NCBI GenBank assembly: GCA_029783825.1 | Contig: JAREIK010003421.1 | Coordinates: 1,066,358 to 1,130,357, forward strand | DNA length: 64,000 bases | Source: Sapria himalayana | Lineage: Eukaryota > Streptophyta > Magnoliopsida > Malpighiales > Rafflesiaceae | Direction: 5' to 3' | Shown here: in pieces, positions 1-11,880 of the stretch | How positions within the stretch are numbered: position 1 is the first letter of the stretch | How the letters are laid out: the number at the start of each line of letters is the position of its first letter | The notes under the pieces: generated by a model | What the model saw: only the letters and a program-made list of their open reading frames with translations | Told to the model about the DNA's origin: nothing | Database searches by the model: none | Program-made: the position numbers and the translations under genes

Positions 1-3000
1 GAGTTAAGCTTATCAGTCTAGAGATTGATAGTAGTTTATTGTGATAACTAAGTAGTTTAAATGTTTGATACATTACTGTTAATATAGACGTTCAAGAATA
101 GAAAAAATATATAATATTGATTATTATATCTTATAGGAGTATACCAAAAATAGTTTTATAATTATAACCTTGTGTATAGTAGTAATCAAATTGTAGATAT
201 CTTTATGAATACGTTTAGAGGATCACAAATATTTTTTATTTCTTCTAAATTGAGTGTTTGTGATATATACACATTAATTTTGAGAGATATTAAGATTTCT
301 TATTTTATAATTTATTTTATTTATCATAATGTTTTTTTATCCATACCTAACATGTGAGTTGTTAAATCCTAAACTCTAGTCATATATGGTTAGCTGCTCA
401 AAATAACATTTTGTTTATAATTATATATATTATTATTTATTATATTAACTTAAACTTATATTAAAAAAAATTATTTAGGATTTATATATTATTGTGATGA
501 TTCTACTATATGTGAGTATCTCAAGAATATTTTTAGAAAGTATTAAAGGCATAATAAAATATTTAGTATTTATTATCTTTTTAATATTATAAATAATAAT
601 GTGAAAATAAATTTATTTGTTACAACTATTAGAAAAAATTTTCTAGCTGAAAAATTTTATAATGGATGTTTTTGATGTTATATTAAACTAATTGTACATG
701 GGGTGATAACTTCAGTCAAAGAGTTATTGAAGCTCACTCCAAAATAAAAAAGGTAGGAGGGTAGATTTCTTGTGACCAAGAGTTTGCAAAGTGGGAATTA
801 GAGAAGGGAAGTAGAGAAGTTATTTGGTGAAGCTAATGGAGAAAGAGAGGCTAAACCCTGAAGCCAGGGTAAAAGAGACAGAGATAATAGAGGCAGCCAA
901 GAAAATTGCAAGAGAGGATGTTGTTCGACCCGACTCTAGCCATATATATGATTATCATTTTTTTTGTTTAAAACATAATCATGATTAAAAAAATAAGTAT
1001 TTTTAGTTCATATATTTAAATATATGTTCAACTCATTTATAAAAAGATTTTTTGGGTCAAGTTTTCAGAATAATATAATAAATTATTTTAAATTTAATAA
1101 TAAATCAATAATTGAAAAATCTAAAGATCATGGTTAGCTACTCAAAATAATATTTTGTTTATAATTCAATGTATTATTATTTATTATATTGATTCTACTA
1201 TATGTGAATATCTTAAGAATATTTTTAGAAAGTATTAAAGTTAAAATAAAATATTTAATATTTATTATTTTTGTTAATATTATAAATAATAGTGTGAAAA
1301 TAAATTTTTTTGTTACAACTATTAGAGAAAATTTTCTATTTGTAAATTTTCATAATAGATGTATTTGATATTTTATTAAACTAATTGTATATGGGATGAT
1401 AATTTCAGTTAAAGAATTATTGGAGCTCACTCCAATAAAAAAAAAGTAGGAGGGTAGATTTCTTGCAACCAAGAGTTTGCAAAGCGGGAATTAGGGAAGG
1501 GAAGTAGAGAAGGTTATTTGGTGAAGCTGATGGAGAAAGAGAGGCTGAAACTAGAAGTCAAGGTAAAAGAGACAGAGGTAATAGAGGCAACCAAGAAAAT
1601 TGCAAGAGAGGATGTTGCATATTTTCTTTCATCGAAATTGTTTAAGACAAAGGAATGAGGGACTGATATAATGCATCATTAGAACCTTTACTATTGGAGT
1701 CTTGGTTATGAGTTCCGTGTGTATCTCTCTTTGTGTATATGAGATAATATTAGATAATTTGACATATTGATACTTATTATGTTTCACGAGTAGATAAAAT
1801 GTATTATGATTGATTGTTATTTTATACAAGAGAAAATATATGATAATTTTATAATTATAAATTATGTGTATACTAGTAATTATATTGTAGATATCTTTAT
1901 GAATATTTTTATAGGATCACAAATATCTTTTCTTTCTACTAAGTTAAGTATTTGTGATATGTATTCATCAATGAGTGAGGTTTTGAGATTTATTATATTA
2001 TTTCTCTATTTTTTTGGATGAGAATACTTGACATATGGGCTATCCAATCCTAGTCTTTAGCCATATATATGGCTATCTTATTTTTGTTTAAAATTTTATA
2101 ATGATTCAAGGGATAAGGTTTTTTTTGGCTCTTAACATATTTAAACATATGTCCAATCCATTAATAGTAATATTCTTTGGTCAATTTGTCAGAATATTAT
2201 AGTAAAATATTTTAATTTTGATAATGAATCAATAATTACAATTTTGAAAAATCATGGTTAGCTGTCAAAAAACATTTTGTTTACATGTATCATTGTTTAT
2301 TTATTAATTCCAACTTATTCTAAAAATAATTTCTCGGGGTTATATCAAATATTTTATTTTTATGATTTTATCATGTATGAGTATCTCAAAATTATCTTCA
2401 GAAAATATGAGTTAAAATAAATTATGTAATATTATCTTTGATAATGTTATCAATAATAGCGTCACAATAATTTTGTTCATGATAATTATTTGAGAATATT
2501 TTCTTGTTGAAAATTTTATATTAGATATATTTGGTATATTATTTAAACTAATTATACTTTGGATGATAATTATAGTCAAAGAATTATTAGAGCTTTCTCC
2601 AATAAAAAACTCAGGAGGGTAGATTTTTAGTGGCCATAGCCCATAGGTGATTGGTTGAGAAATATGTGAAAACATTCCCTAGGGGTTTGTAATGTGGGAA
2701 TTAGGGAATGATAGAAGAGTAGATGAATTGGTGAAGTTGATGGAGAAAGAGAGGGAGATATTGAAACCAAGGCAAAGAGATAGAAACAATGGAGGCAACC
2801 AAGGGAATTGCAAGAGAGGTTGTTGCATCTTTGCTTCCATCAAAGTTGGTAGAGAAGAAGGGGGGATCGACTCAATGCTTGATTAGAACTCTTGTTGCTA
2901 GAGTCTTGGTTAGGAGCTTCATGTGCATTTCTCTTTATGTATGTATGCGCGCGCGTGTGTGTGTGTGTTTGTGTGGGCGTGTGCACACACACACACACAT

Positions 3001-3060
3001 ATTTTAGTCTTATGTCTCTGTAAGTTATTATTACATTGATGGTCCCAAAACTAAATAAAA
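1..3060. repeat. Diverged tandem repeat array, about three partial units
   Basis: The same blocks recur in the same order. A block with 'ttgtagatatctttatgaat' lies near 190 and 1885. A block with 'ggttagct' followed by 'aacattttgt' or a close variant lies near 388, 1133 and 2254. A purine-rich block starting 'aggagggtagatttct' lies near 756, 1449 and 2614, each followed by a stretch with 'gcaagagagg'. Unit spacing varies (about 745, 1,120 and 1,690 bp) because copies carry deletions. Short open frames occur in two copies, but they are not conserved as protein and I see no gene. The purine-rich block could be a retroelement polypurine region; that is a guess. Confidence 0.8.
2946..2998. repeat. 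Alternating purine-pyrimidine tract (GC, GT then CA repeats)
   Basis: A GCGCGCG run passes into (GT)n and then, after a short G-rich spacer, into (CA)n. The GT and CA arms are complementary, so the stretch could form a hairpin as well as left-handed DNA. It sits at the end of the third unit of the preceding array. Confidence 0.85.
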
Positions 3061-3124
3061 GAAGAGGGTGACATCACATAGATAGTCAATCTTAATAAAT
3101 TTGTTATTAATTTATTATTGATAT

Positions 3125-3779
3125 CTAAGAGAGGATACGATAGGATAGGATACGGGAACACGATAAATTCAAAAAAATTAGAATACGGATACGGCATAAT
3201 AAAAAAAATAAAAATAAAAATTATTATATATAAATATTAGGTATTTTATAAAATAAAATAATATATTTTATGTTATTTTATTAAATTAATATATATTTTT
3301 TATTTTATAAAATTAAAATATTTTATTTTATAAGATAATAATTATAATAATCTTATTTTATAAAATAATATTTAATAATAATCTTATATTATATAAAAAT
3401 ATAATTTTTTTTATTTTATAAAAATCAGGCCCACCCTCCGCGCCCCCCCCCCCCCACACACCCCCTGCCTCCCACAAATCACGCCCTGCCTCTCCATGGA
3501 ATCACGCCCTCCTCTTCACAAATCGCGCTCGCCCCCTGCCCTCTCCACAGAATCGTGCCCACCCCCGCCGCCCCACAGAATTGCGCTCACTTGTGCCGCC
3601 TCACAGAATCGGCCATAATGGGCGACATCGTCGGGCGTTGTTGGCATGGATACGGCAGCTGACGCATCCGTCCGATACGCTACGTGACGTATCGGACACG
3701 TATCCGTGCCGTGTCCGTATCGTGTCCAAGTGTCCGACACGCGGATACGCTTATAGGAAGCCGTATCCGTGCTTCCTCG
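3125..3779. mobile_element. Mutator-like MITE, copy 1 (655 bp)
   Basis: Both ends carry GATACGG/ACACG-rich inverted sequence: 'ggatacgggaacacg' on the left, and 'gtgtccgtatcgtgtcc' with 'ccgtatccgtgcttcc' on the right. The element is flanked by the 8-bp direct repeat ATTGATAT at 3117-3124 and 3780-3787. Inside are an A+T part built of TTTTATAAAATAA-like units and a C-rich part (about 3430-3610) of imperfect 30-bp repeats containing 'cagaatcg'. A second copy of the same family is at 50267-51164. No transposase is encoded. The Mutator-like assignment rests on the 9-bp duplication at the second copy. Confidence 0.75.
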
Positions 3780-3787
3780 ATTGATAT

Positions 3788-4094
3788 ATACAAATGTTAG
3801 GTAATTGTCTGCTAAAATAAAGTACTATATTATCTGGTTGTAGTGATTTGGCAAGGATGATTTTGACATTGATTGATTGTGATATCAAAAGTGTAAGAGT
3901 TCTGCACTTTTTGATGAGAGCACATAAAGAAGTCAACTAAAGTTAGTAAATTTAGAATATATTCTTATAATATTAAGTAATTAAATTATAAGAAAATAGA
4001 ATATGTTTATATCTATATGCATTTAAATGTCAATATAGGATGTGCATAAAAGTTTAAGTTGAAGAGTGAAAATTTTAGATAAATAGATGTTATA
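3788..4094. other. A+T-rich spacer, nothing recognised
   Basis: About 300 bp between the MITE and the LINE relics. No coding signal, RNA gene or clear repeat was seen. Confidence 0.6.
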
Positions 4095-4984
4095 AGATAA
4101 ATATGAATAATTTTGGGATAATTATGAATAGACTTTTAAAAAAAGTTATATATGCTAAAAGAACTAATGATCAACTTGTAGCAATCAAACTAGTAGTATT
4201 TAAAGAGATTTTAAATATTATTAGTGTTCAAGCTTCGCAAGTAGGACTTGATGAAATAATGATAAAAAATTTGGGAAGATATAGATGACTTAGTATAAGG
4301 TATATCAAGTTAAGAATGAATGATAATTGATGAAGATTTAAATTTACATGTATAGATAAATAATAATGAGTTATGTGAGATATCATGGAAGATATGGATT
4401 AGAGAAAAGAATAAAATAAGAATAATAATTATATATTTTGCTTTACGTTATGACTTTATAATAACACATACTTTAAAAAGAAATATGAATGCTAGATGAC
4501 TTTCTCAAAAGTAGTTCTAATAGGAGGTAAATAAATTTTTTTTCTTATTAAGAGAAAAGATAAATATTATGCAAAAATTATAAAATGATTCCATATGATA
4601 GTCTACTTGATATAAATTTATTATAATTGATTTATCTTTTGGAAAGTACAATTATAGGAATACTTCAAATACATTTTTTAAAATAGAATAATTGAACTTA
4701 AAGATAGAAAATATAAGTATTTAATAAAAAAGATAGATGACGAAGTTAATTGGTCATTAGATGTAAATATGAAAATATGTAGAATAAAGTAACTAGTAAA
4801 AGAAAATATTTAAATAAATTTACATGTGTAGTAAAATATTTACTTACATAGGAAAACATGGTGATATAAACATGAGGTTCAACAAATCATTAAAGAGAAA
4901 CGAGTTTTTATAAAGAAATATAGAAGAGCAAAATGAAGACATGAAGTTGAACAAGTAAGTAAAAAAAAAAATCTTTAGTAGGTA
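4095..4984 (+). pseudogene. L1-type LINE relic, segment 1 (endonuclease part)
   Basis: The plus-strand translation near 4150-4285 reads '..RTNDQLVAIKLVVFKEIL..' and then '..ASQVGLDE..'. This is a decayed form of the 'NIISAYAPQVGLDE' region of the apurinic endonuclease domain of plant L1 LINEs (family knowledge, from memory). Downstream, 4430-4950 keeps fragments of the linker between endonuclease and reverse transcriptase, with many stops. The segment then breaks off and the endonuclease part starts again at about 4985. Strong A+T bias suggests old methylation-driven decay. Confidence 0.7.
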
Positions 4985-6630
4985 GACAAAAAGTTAAATA
5001 GGAATGATATTGGAATAATTATAGAATAAAATTTAAAAGATAAGATAGATATCAAGAAAACTAGTAATGTAATTATAGTAATCAAACTAATAATATGTGA
5101 ATAGATTCTCAATGTGATAATTGTTTATGCTCTACAAGTAGTACTTTGTGAAAGAATAAATAAAATTTTTTAGAAAGATATAAATGAACATGTATGAGGT
5201 ATACAATGTGAAGAAAGAATTATAAATAGTGAAGATTTAAATAGATATGTAGAGGTAAGTAATATGAGTTATGAGAAATACCATGAAAGATATAAATTTA
5301 TAGAAAAAAATAAAATATGATTAACAAACTTAGATTTTACTGTAGTTTATGACCTTGTTATAAACAATATAGATTTTAAGAAGAGAGATGAATACTTGAA
5401 TTTCAAAAGTGATTTTAATGGAGAATTAGATTTTTTTTTTAATTAGGAGAGATAACAAAATATTATGTAAAGATTGTAAAGTAATACTATGTAAGAATCT
5501 AACCACTTAGTATAGACTAGTCATATGAATTTATGTCTTATAAAATATAATCATAGGAATATTTCAAATAAATGTATGAAAATAAAATGATGAAATTTAA
5601 GGGAGAAAATGTAAATGTCTTAAAGAAAAGGTTTAGCTAATAAAGTAAATTGGTCATTAAATGTAAATATGTATAATATGTAGAATGAAATGATTAATTG
5701 TATAAAAAAATATTTAAAGAAATTTTAAATGTGTCTAATTGAAATATTTTCATACATATGAAAATTTAATAGTGGTAACATGAGTTTCAATAAATCTTTA
5801 ATGGGAGACAAGTTTGTCTTAAAGAAATATATAAGAGTGTGATAAAAATACTATGAAGTTGTATAATGAAGCAAAAAAGAAAGCTAAATAAGTGGTGAAT
5901 AAATTTATTTTTAAGGAATTTGATAAATTGTATGATAAGCTATAAAGTAGAAAGAGAGAGAATAATATTGATAAGTTGATTATGATAAGGAGAAATAATA
6001 TTAAAAACACTAATCAAGTAAGATACATTATAAATAAAAATAATTAGATCTCAAAAAATGATGAAGTCTAAGAGAGATGGAGAATATGGTTTCATTATTT
6101 TTTAAATATTTTAATAAATTTTGATTGGAGTATTGAGGGTGATAGAAAATCAAATAACTTTAGATATGTAGAAGATAAGGCTCGTGGAGGTTATGGAAGC
6201 TTGCAATAAGATGACGACAAGAAATCCCTTACCGCCTGATGATATCTTTATTGAAGCTTAGAGGTTCAGGGGCAAAAAATATATGATGTGATTAATTAGG
6301 TTGATTAACAAGATTATGATAATGAAAAACTATGATTAAATGGAGATACAATGCTATAGTTTTTATAAGAACAAAGAAGATTTTTAAGATAGTAATAATT
6401 ATTTATGTATAAAACTCATGAGTCATACAATGAAACTTTGATAAAGAATATTTTACACAAAAAAGAGATAAAGATTTTAGAGAAACAAATTGAATTTATA
6501 TTAGGTAAGTTTATTATGAAGATTATTTATTTGATCAAAAAAGTAATCAAGAAATACAAAGAAAATAATAAAGATTTGTTCATGACTAATAATCTATGTT
6601 TTTATAAATTGAACACGTGATGATTTTGCT
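4985..6630 (+). pseudogene. L1-type LINE relic, segment 2 (endonuclease to start of reverse transcriptase)
   Basis: A second endonuclease-like stretch (about 4990-5215) is followed by linker fragments ('FKKRDEYLNFKS' near 5380). Around 5900-6110 it resembles the 'NQVRxI..' and 'ERWR' motifs that precede L1 reverse transcriptase. At 6400-6600 a run resembles the early reverse-transcriptase region ('SYNETLI', 'KQIEFILGKF', 'LIKKVIKKYKENNKDLF'). Stops and frameshifts are frequent, so it is dead. Confidence 0.65.
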
Positions 6631-7135
6631 ATAGCTAATAACTACTTTTAAAAGAGAGAAATACTTAGAACTTAAAAAATAGTTATAATATGAGTCAAAT
6701 AAACTTTTTTCTCATTAGGATAGATGATAAAATATAATGCTAAAATTATAAAGTGATATTATATGGATTTGCATCTTGGAAAATATAATCATAAGAAGAA
6801 ATAAAGTAGGCTTTTGAAAATGAAATAGTAGAACTTAAAAAAGAAAATATAATTTTTTTAAAGAAAAGATTAGATGATGAAATTAATTGGTCATTAGAAA
6901 TAAATATGAATAATATGTGGAATAAAGTGACCAACATAAAAAAATATCTAACAAAATTTTAGGTCTTTATGAGGGGAACATTTATTTTCATAGGGAAACA
7001 TATTAATAGAAATATAAGGTTTAATAAATCATTAAAGAGAAATGAGATTGTTTTAAATAAATATAGAAAAATAGGATGGAAACACTATGAAATTATATAA
7101 GGAGGCAAAAAGGAAAGCTTTGTTATGTGAGCAAA
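6631..7135 (+). pseudogene. L1-type LINE relic, segment 3 (linker only)
   Basis: After the reverse-transcriptase piece at 6600, the sequence returns to the post-endonuclease linker already seen in segments 1 and 2 ('VNWSL' and 'NNMWN' in decayed form). It is a third partial copy without its own endonuclease start, best explained by duplication or repeated insertion in the same orientation. Confidence 0.55.
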
Positions 7136-8176
7136 TTGACAAATATGAATGATAGTGTGATAATTTATAAATGAAGACTTAAAAAAGAAGTTATAGGAAT
7201 TAAGAGAACTAATAATAGACTTATAATAATTAAAGTGGTTGTAGGTGAAGAAATTCTAAATGTGATTAATAATTAAATTGGTTGTAGGTGAAGAAATTCT
7301 AAATGTGATTATTGTTTATGCTCTACAGGTAAAATTTGGTGAAAGAATGAATAACATTTTTTGGGAAGATATATACGAATTAGTGTAATAGTAATACATA
7401 TCAAGGGAAAAAAAAATAATAATAAAAAATTTAAATGTGCATGTAGAATTAAGTAATATGAGAGATATCATATAGGATATGTCTTTGAAGAAATAAATGG
7501 AATCGAAGGAGTAATCTTAGATTTTGTTTTAGCTTTTAATTTTGTTATAGTTAATACTTACTTTAAAAAGAAAGTTGAACACTTGATGATATTCAAAAAT
7601 AATTTTGATTGAAGGTAAATAAATTTTGTTCTTATTAGGAGTGAATAAGATATTATGCAAAGAATCTAATATGATATTAGATGAGGATCTAACTATAAAA
7701 TATAGAATAGTTATAATAGATTTATGCCTTGTTATTGTAATTATAGAAATAATTCAAATAAATATTAAAAAATAAAATGGTTGAACTTAAAAGAGAGAAA
7801 AAATAAATACTTTTAAGAAAAAGTTAAATGAAGTTAATTAGTCATTTATTGAAAATGTGAATAATATGTAAAATGAAGGAACAAGTTATATAAAAAAAAT
7901 ATTTTAAAAAATTATAAATGATGTTTGTGAGAAATATATAGTTATATAAGGAAATTTGGTGTTAAAAATTTGAGGTTCAATAAATTATTTAGGAGAAATG
8001 TGTTTATTTTAAAGAAATGCAGATGAACATGATGTGTTGTATGATAAATTAAAAAGTAAATAGGAAATACTAATTTTTATAAGTTGGTTAGGATGAGATA
8101 ACAGAATAGAGATATTAGTCATGAAGGTACATTAAAATAAAATAATTAAATAATAATAAAAATTAAAGAAGTTTAA
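7136..8176 (+). pseudogene. L1-type LINE relic, segment 4 (endonuclease and linker)
   Basis: A further endonuclease-like copy starts near 7140. It contains a small tandem duplication: 31 identical bases beginning 'ggttgtaggtgaagaaattc' occur at 7237 and again at 7280 (43-bp offset). The copy continues through the linker and is cut at about 8176 by a MITE. The matching LINE sequence resumes at about 8607. Confidence 0.65.
7237..7310 (+). repeat. 43-bp tandem duplication inside the LINE relic
   Basis: Two identical 31-base blocks, 43 bp apart, in the endonuclease region. The other LINE copies in the window have this block once, so the duplication is specific to this copy. Confidence 0.85.
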
Positions 8177-8606
8177 GGCCCTATTTGTTTTTTGGGCTGA
8201 ACACTGAAAATAATTTGCTTTTAGTGTTCAGCTGTTTATTTTTCAAAAAAAATTATGACTTGATGCTGAATTTATTTTAAAAAAATTAATAGAAAAAGTT
8301 AAAATATTTGGTCTTTTATATTTAGAAAAAATTATTTTTCACTAAAATAAGAAAAAAATCATCATTACCTAATAACGAGATCTAATAATACTCATGATTA
8401 TGAATGACAACGGGAGGTTTGAGATTGGATACCTCATCTCGGTTTGACTCATTTATATTTTTGTTAATTTCGTCGTATCATCATCCCTGCTTATTATTCA
8501 ATATTTAAAAAATAAGCAACTTAATACTTAATACCATTAAGTATTATTTAGTATTATGCTCAAAAAAAATTTTATTCTGCATTAATTAAAAAAAATAAAT
8601 ACCACC
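8177..8606. mobile_element. MITE nested in LINE (about 430 bp)
   Basis: The left end starts 'ggccctatttgttttttggg'. The right end, read inverted, starts 'ggtggtatttatttttt', an imperfect terminal inverted repeat. The LINE relic is interrupted exactly here: the flanks join to match the uninterrupted copy near 6060-6120. The target duplication is short and not certain (TAA against TAT), so the superfamily is open (PIF/Harbinger or hAT type). Confidence 0.6.
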
Positions 8607-10560
8607 TATGATATTGAAGAATATATTTTCATGATTTATTAAATAAGTTTTTCAATTTAGACTAAAGTATTAAGGGTAATATAGCTAAATAATTTTAGAT
8701 ATATAGTTAAAATAAGGTGCTAGAAGATTAAAGGAGCTATAAAGAAGATGAAGGCAAGAAAAGTCTTAGGACCATTGGTTTTCTTATTGAAGTTTGGTGA
8801 GTCATGAGTGATGAAGGAATGATGTAGTCGTGTAAGAGCATCTCCAACGGACTAGCTATGTATTTACTTTTAGCTATCTTAGCTAGTCAAACACAAAAAA
8901 ATTCTCTAACATATTCTCTATTCCACTCTTTATTTTCTAGTTTCCTCAAATAGCTCAACAAATTTGGGGAATCATTTGAGTTCTCTAAATTTTCTCTCTT
9001 TCTTTTTTTCTCTCTATCTCTTTCTATACATGTTTTGACTTTTTTTAAATTATTAGAAGTTAGGTGTAAAATCGAAAGTTTGGTTGGAGTGTATTTTAAA
9101 AACTCGCTAGCTAAATTAGTGAATTTAATATTTAAATATATTTTGAATAGTTATTTTGTTAAGTGTGATTAGAGATACTCAAAGTTATTTAATAAGATTA
9201 TGAGGATAAGATGATATTTAATAAATGAAGATAAATTATTATAATTTTTATTTATAAGAATAAAATAGATATTAAAGATTATAATAATTATTGAGTTATT
9301 AAGCTTATGAGCTATATTTAAAAACTTTGAGAAAGTAATTGAATACAAATTAAAAAGAGAAATACTAATTTTAGCAAATCAAATTGAATTTATGTTTGAT
9401 AAGTTTACTACAGAGATTATTTATTTTGTCAAAAAATTAATTAGAAAATACATTAAAAATAAGAATGATTTGTATATAATATTTATTGATTTGGAGAAAA
9501 TTTATATTTTATTAGAATACCAAGAGATTTAAATTAATAGAAATTATGTAAGAAAGAAAGTAGCATGTATATTGAGTTAATCAAAGACATGTATGAGAAA
9601 GTGATTCAAAATAAGATTGGTTGAACCATGACTCATTAGGTTTTAATAGCTATCAGAGTTAATCAAATATTATCATTTAGTCATTATATTTTTGTGTTAA
9701 TTATATATGAATTGACAAGAGATCTCAAGAATACATCTCTTAGTATATATTTTTTATAAATAATATATTGTTAATTGATGTGATTGAATAAAAATTTTTA
9801 GAAAATTAGAAATTTAAAGGATAATACTTGAGTCTAAAGGGTTTAAGATTAATCATAGTGAGTCATATTGCTTGAAATATGATTTTAATCGTGTTAAAAG
9901 TGATAATCATGTAATTATCAAAATGAAAAGGTAAAAAATATCAAAAATGACTTATTTTAATTATCTAAATTTTATATTAAGTAAAGATGAGATGTTTGAT
10001 GAGAATGTATCTCATAGAATTAATGTTGGATGAGCAAAATGGAGAATTATCTCGGAGATTTGTTGTGATAGAAGTATCGAATAAATTATAAAAATATTTT
10101 ATAGAAAAATTATAAAATCAATCATATTTTAACAAAGTGAATATTAAATTATCATAAATTAATATATACAAAAGATGAGGTAGTAGAGATGATGATTGTA
10201 AGGTGAATGTTTGTTAAGATAAAGATAAATAGAATTAAAAATAAAATTATAATGAAAAAAATTAGAATAACTAAGATAAGATCAGGGAGAATCATATAAC
10301 TATATAAGGTTGGTTAGTCACATTCAACATAGTTATCATAGTGCAATGATTATAAAGTATAAAATTATCAAATGAAATGATAAAATAGAATTAGAGGTTA
10401 ACCAAAAAGGATTTTGAAAGAAATTGTAAATTATGGTTTAACAACTAAATGATTGAGAGAACATAATTTTTAATAAAGTAAATTAAAAGAGTATTATCAA
10501 TATAGCTTATTCAAAGTAGTTGAGATAAAATTTAGTTGATGATAATGATGATTAAGTTAA
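8607..10560 (+). pseudogene. L1-type LINE relic, segment 5 (reverse transcriptase to 3' end)
   Basis: This is the continuation of segment 4. The translation at 9300-9520 resembles the L1 reverse-transcriptase core ('FEKVIEYKLKREIL', 'FDKFTTEIIYFVKKLI', 'IFIDLEKIY', the last standing for the usual FIDLEKAYD). Near 9590 there is 'IKDMYEKV', near 9700 'FVLIIYELTRD', and near 10020 'RINVGWAKWR', all in the order expected for the family. The A+T-rich end with GATGAT-like triplets near 10540 may be the eroded 3' tail. It is interrupted by a MITE at 8836-9180. Many stops make it inactive. Confidence 0.75.
8836..9180. mobile_element. MITE with GAGCATCTCCAAC ends, nested in LINE (345 bp)
   Basis: The left end is 'gagcatctccaacgg'; the right end, inverted, is 'gagtatctctaatcac'. 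The LINE sequence resumes directly after 9180 with the reverse-transcriptase region. The ends are of the common plant 'GAGCATCTCCAA' MITE kind. The target duplication is not clear (TAA on the left, AAA on the right). Confidence 0.7.
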
Positions 10561-10925
10561 TTGTACAATTTAATTATATTAAATTTATTAATATATTTAA
10601 TAAATTATTATCATTTTATACTTTGTTTTTCAGTAGATTTGAAAAAGAAAAAAAATTAATATAATGTCTAACATAATTAGAATTTAACATACCTAATGTT
10701 TAAATCTTAGGTTGGATATTAATATCTTTATTAATTTTATTGAATAATAAAATTGATGATATTTTAGGAACATATGAGTCGGGAGCTAGATATGTGACCA
10801 CAAGACTTTGAGTTTATTCTAGGAGAATGAGATTCATACATCTTAATTTTTTTAATTGCTCTCTAAATAAAATATAAGAGTTATATTATAACTCTTATAT
10901 TTTAATGTTATTATCATGTTCACAT
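10561..10925. other. A+T-rich stretch with a possible LTR fragment
   Basis: About 10,780-10,835 ('gggagctagatatgtgacca' and 'gtttattctag' close by) resembles 42,985-43,030 within the presumed LTR of the plus-strand Copia relic in the PORR intron. This may be an LTR remnant. No gene is seen. Confidence 0.35.
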
Positions 10926-11340
10926 ATTTTTTTTATATCTATTTTATTGACTTTCTTGATTCTATAAAGATGCAAAAGATTTTTTGTAATGCATTTTTTC
11001 ATTTATGATGGTATTAAATAATGTTGAAAGTCATAAATCTCATTATAATAAGATTTAGAAACTAGTATGTTGACCTTTGATGATATCTTTTATTGGTTGT
11101 AAGTGGATATTTATAAAGAAGACAAATTTAGATGGTAATGTATATATTTTGAAGGTGAGATTTGTTACGAGAAGATTTACTTAATTTTTTATAGTGATTA
11201 TCATGATTTTTTTTCACGAGTAGACAATATTGTCTTGGTATGAATATTTATAACATTGGTAGTTTATCATAGTTTGAGAAGACATCAGTTGGACAGGATG
11301 CATATCTTTTGTCACGGAGACCTTGAGGAGAAGGTGCAAA
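10926..11340 (+). pseudogene. Copia retrotransposon fragment (reverse transcriptase)
   Basis: On the plus strand, 11,090-11,180 translates to 'GCKWIFIKKTNLDGNVYILK', close to the conserved GCKWVFK.K.DPDGN block of Copia polymerases. 11,260-11,335 ends in 'HGDLEEK', matching the 'AFLHGDLEE' block after several frameshifts and substitutions. Only this part of the polyprotein is recognisable. Confidence 0.7.
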
Positions 11341-11880
11341 TGTAACAATCACATGTGTTTTGAGCAGAATAATTAGATTTATTTTGTCGATTATGGAATA
11401 TATTATATGACTTGAAATAGTATTAGAAAGTTTGATTTTTGAAGTTTTTATTAATAATTACTTTTTTCTAGTTTACATAGCTATTATAGATATTTATTTA
11501 TTTTTTTAGTGGAATTCAAATGATAGATTTATCTTGTAGGACTAAGATACTTTTATTGGATATAGTTGGTATGCTATAATAAAAGTATCATGTTGTCATA
11601 GATGAGACATGTAGGTAATGTTCTCGTAGATATTAATTTTTTAAGTTGTGTTCTAATAGATAATTTTATTGAGGCAGTATATATAAATTTTATCTTAGAT
11701 GAATTCTCTAGTTGATTGAACTATATACAAGAGAATTTTAGGAAAATATAATTATCTGATTTTTATTAGATCAAATATAATTTATGTAATTAATATAATT
11801 AGTTATTTGTTAAATTCTACATAACTTATTTATCCTAACATATTTTTTTATATTTGAGATATGTGAAAAAATTTTTGGGC
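11341..11880. other. A+T-rich stretch, nothing recognised
   Basis: Possibly further decayed Copia sequence, but I could not identify a motif. Confidence 0.5.

Noticed and set aside
3516..3784. Short G+C-rich frames near 3.6 kb
   Set aside because: They lie in Mutator-like MITE copy 1 and reflect its C-rich repeat and GTCCGATAC ends.
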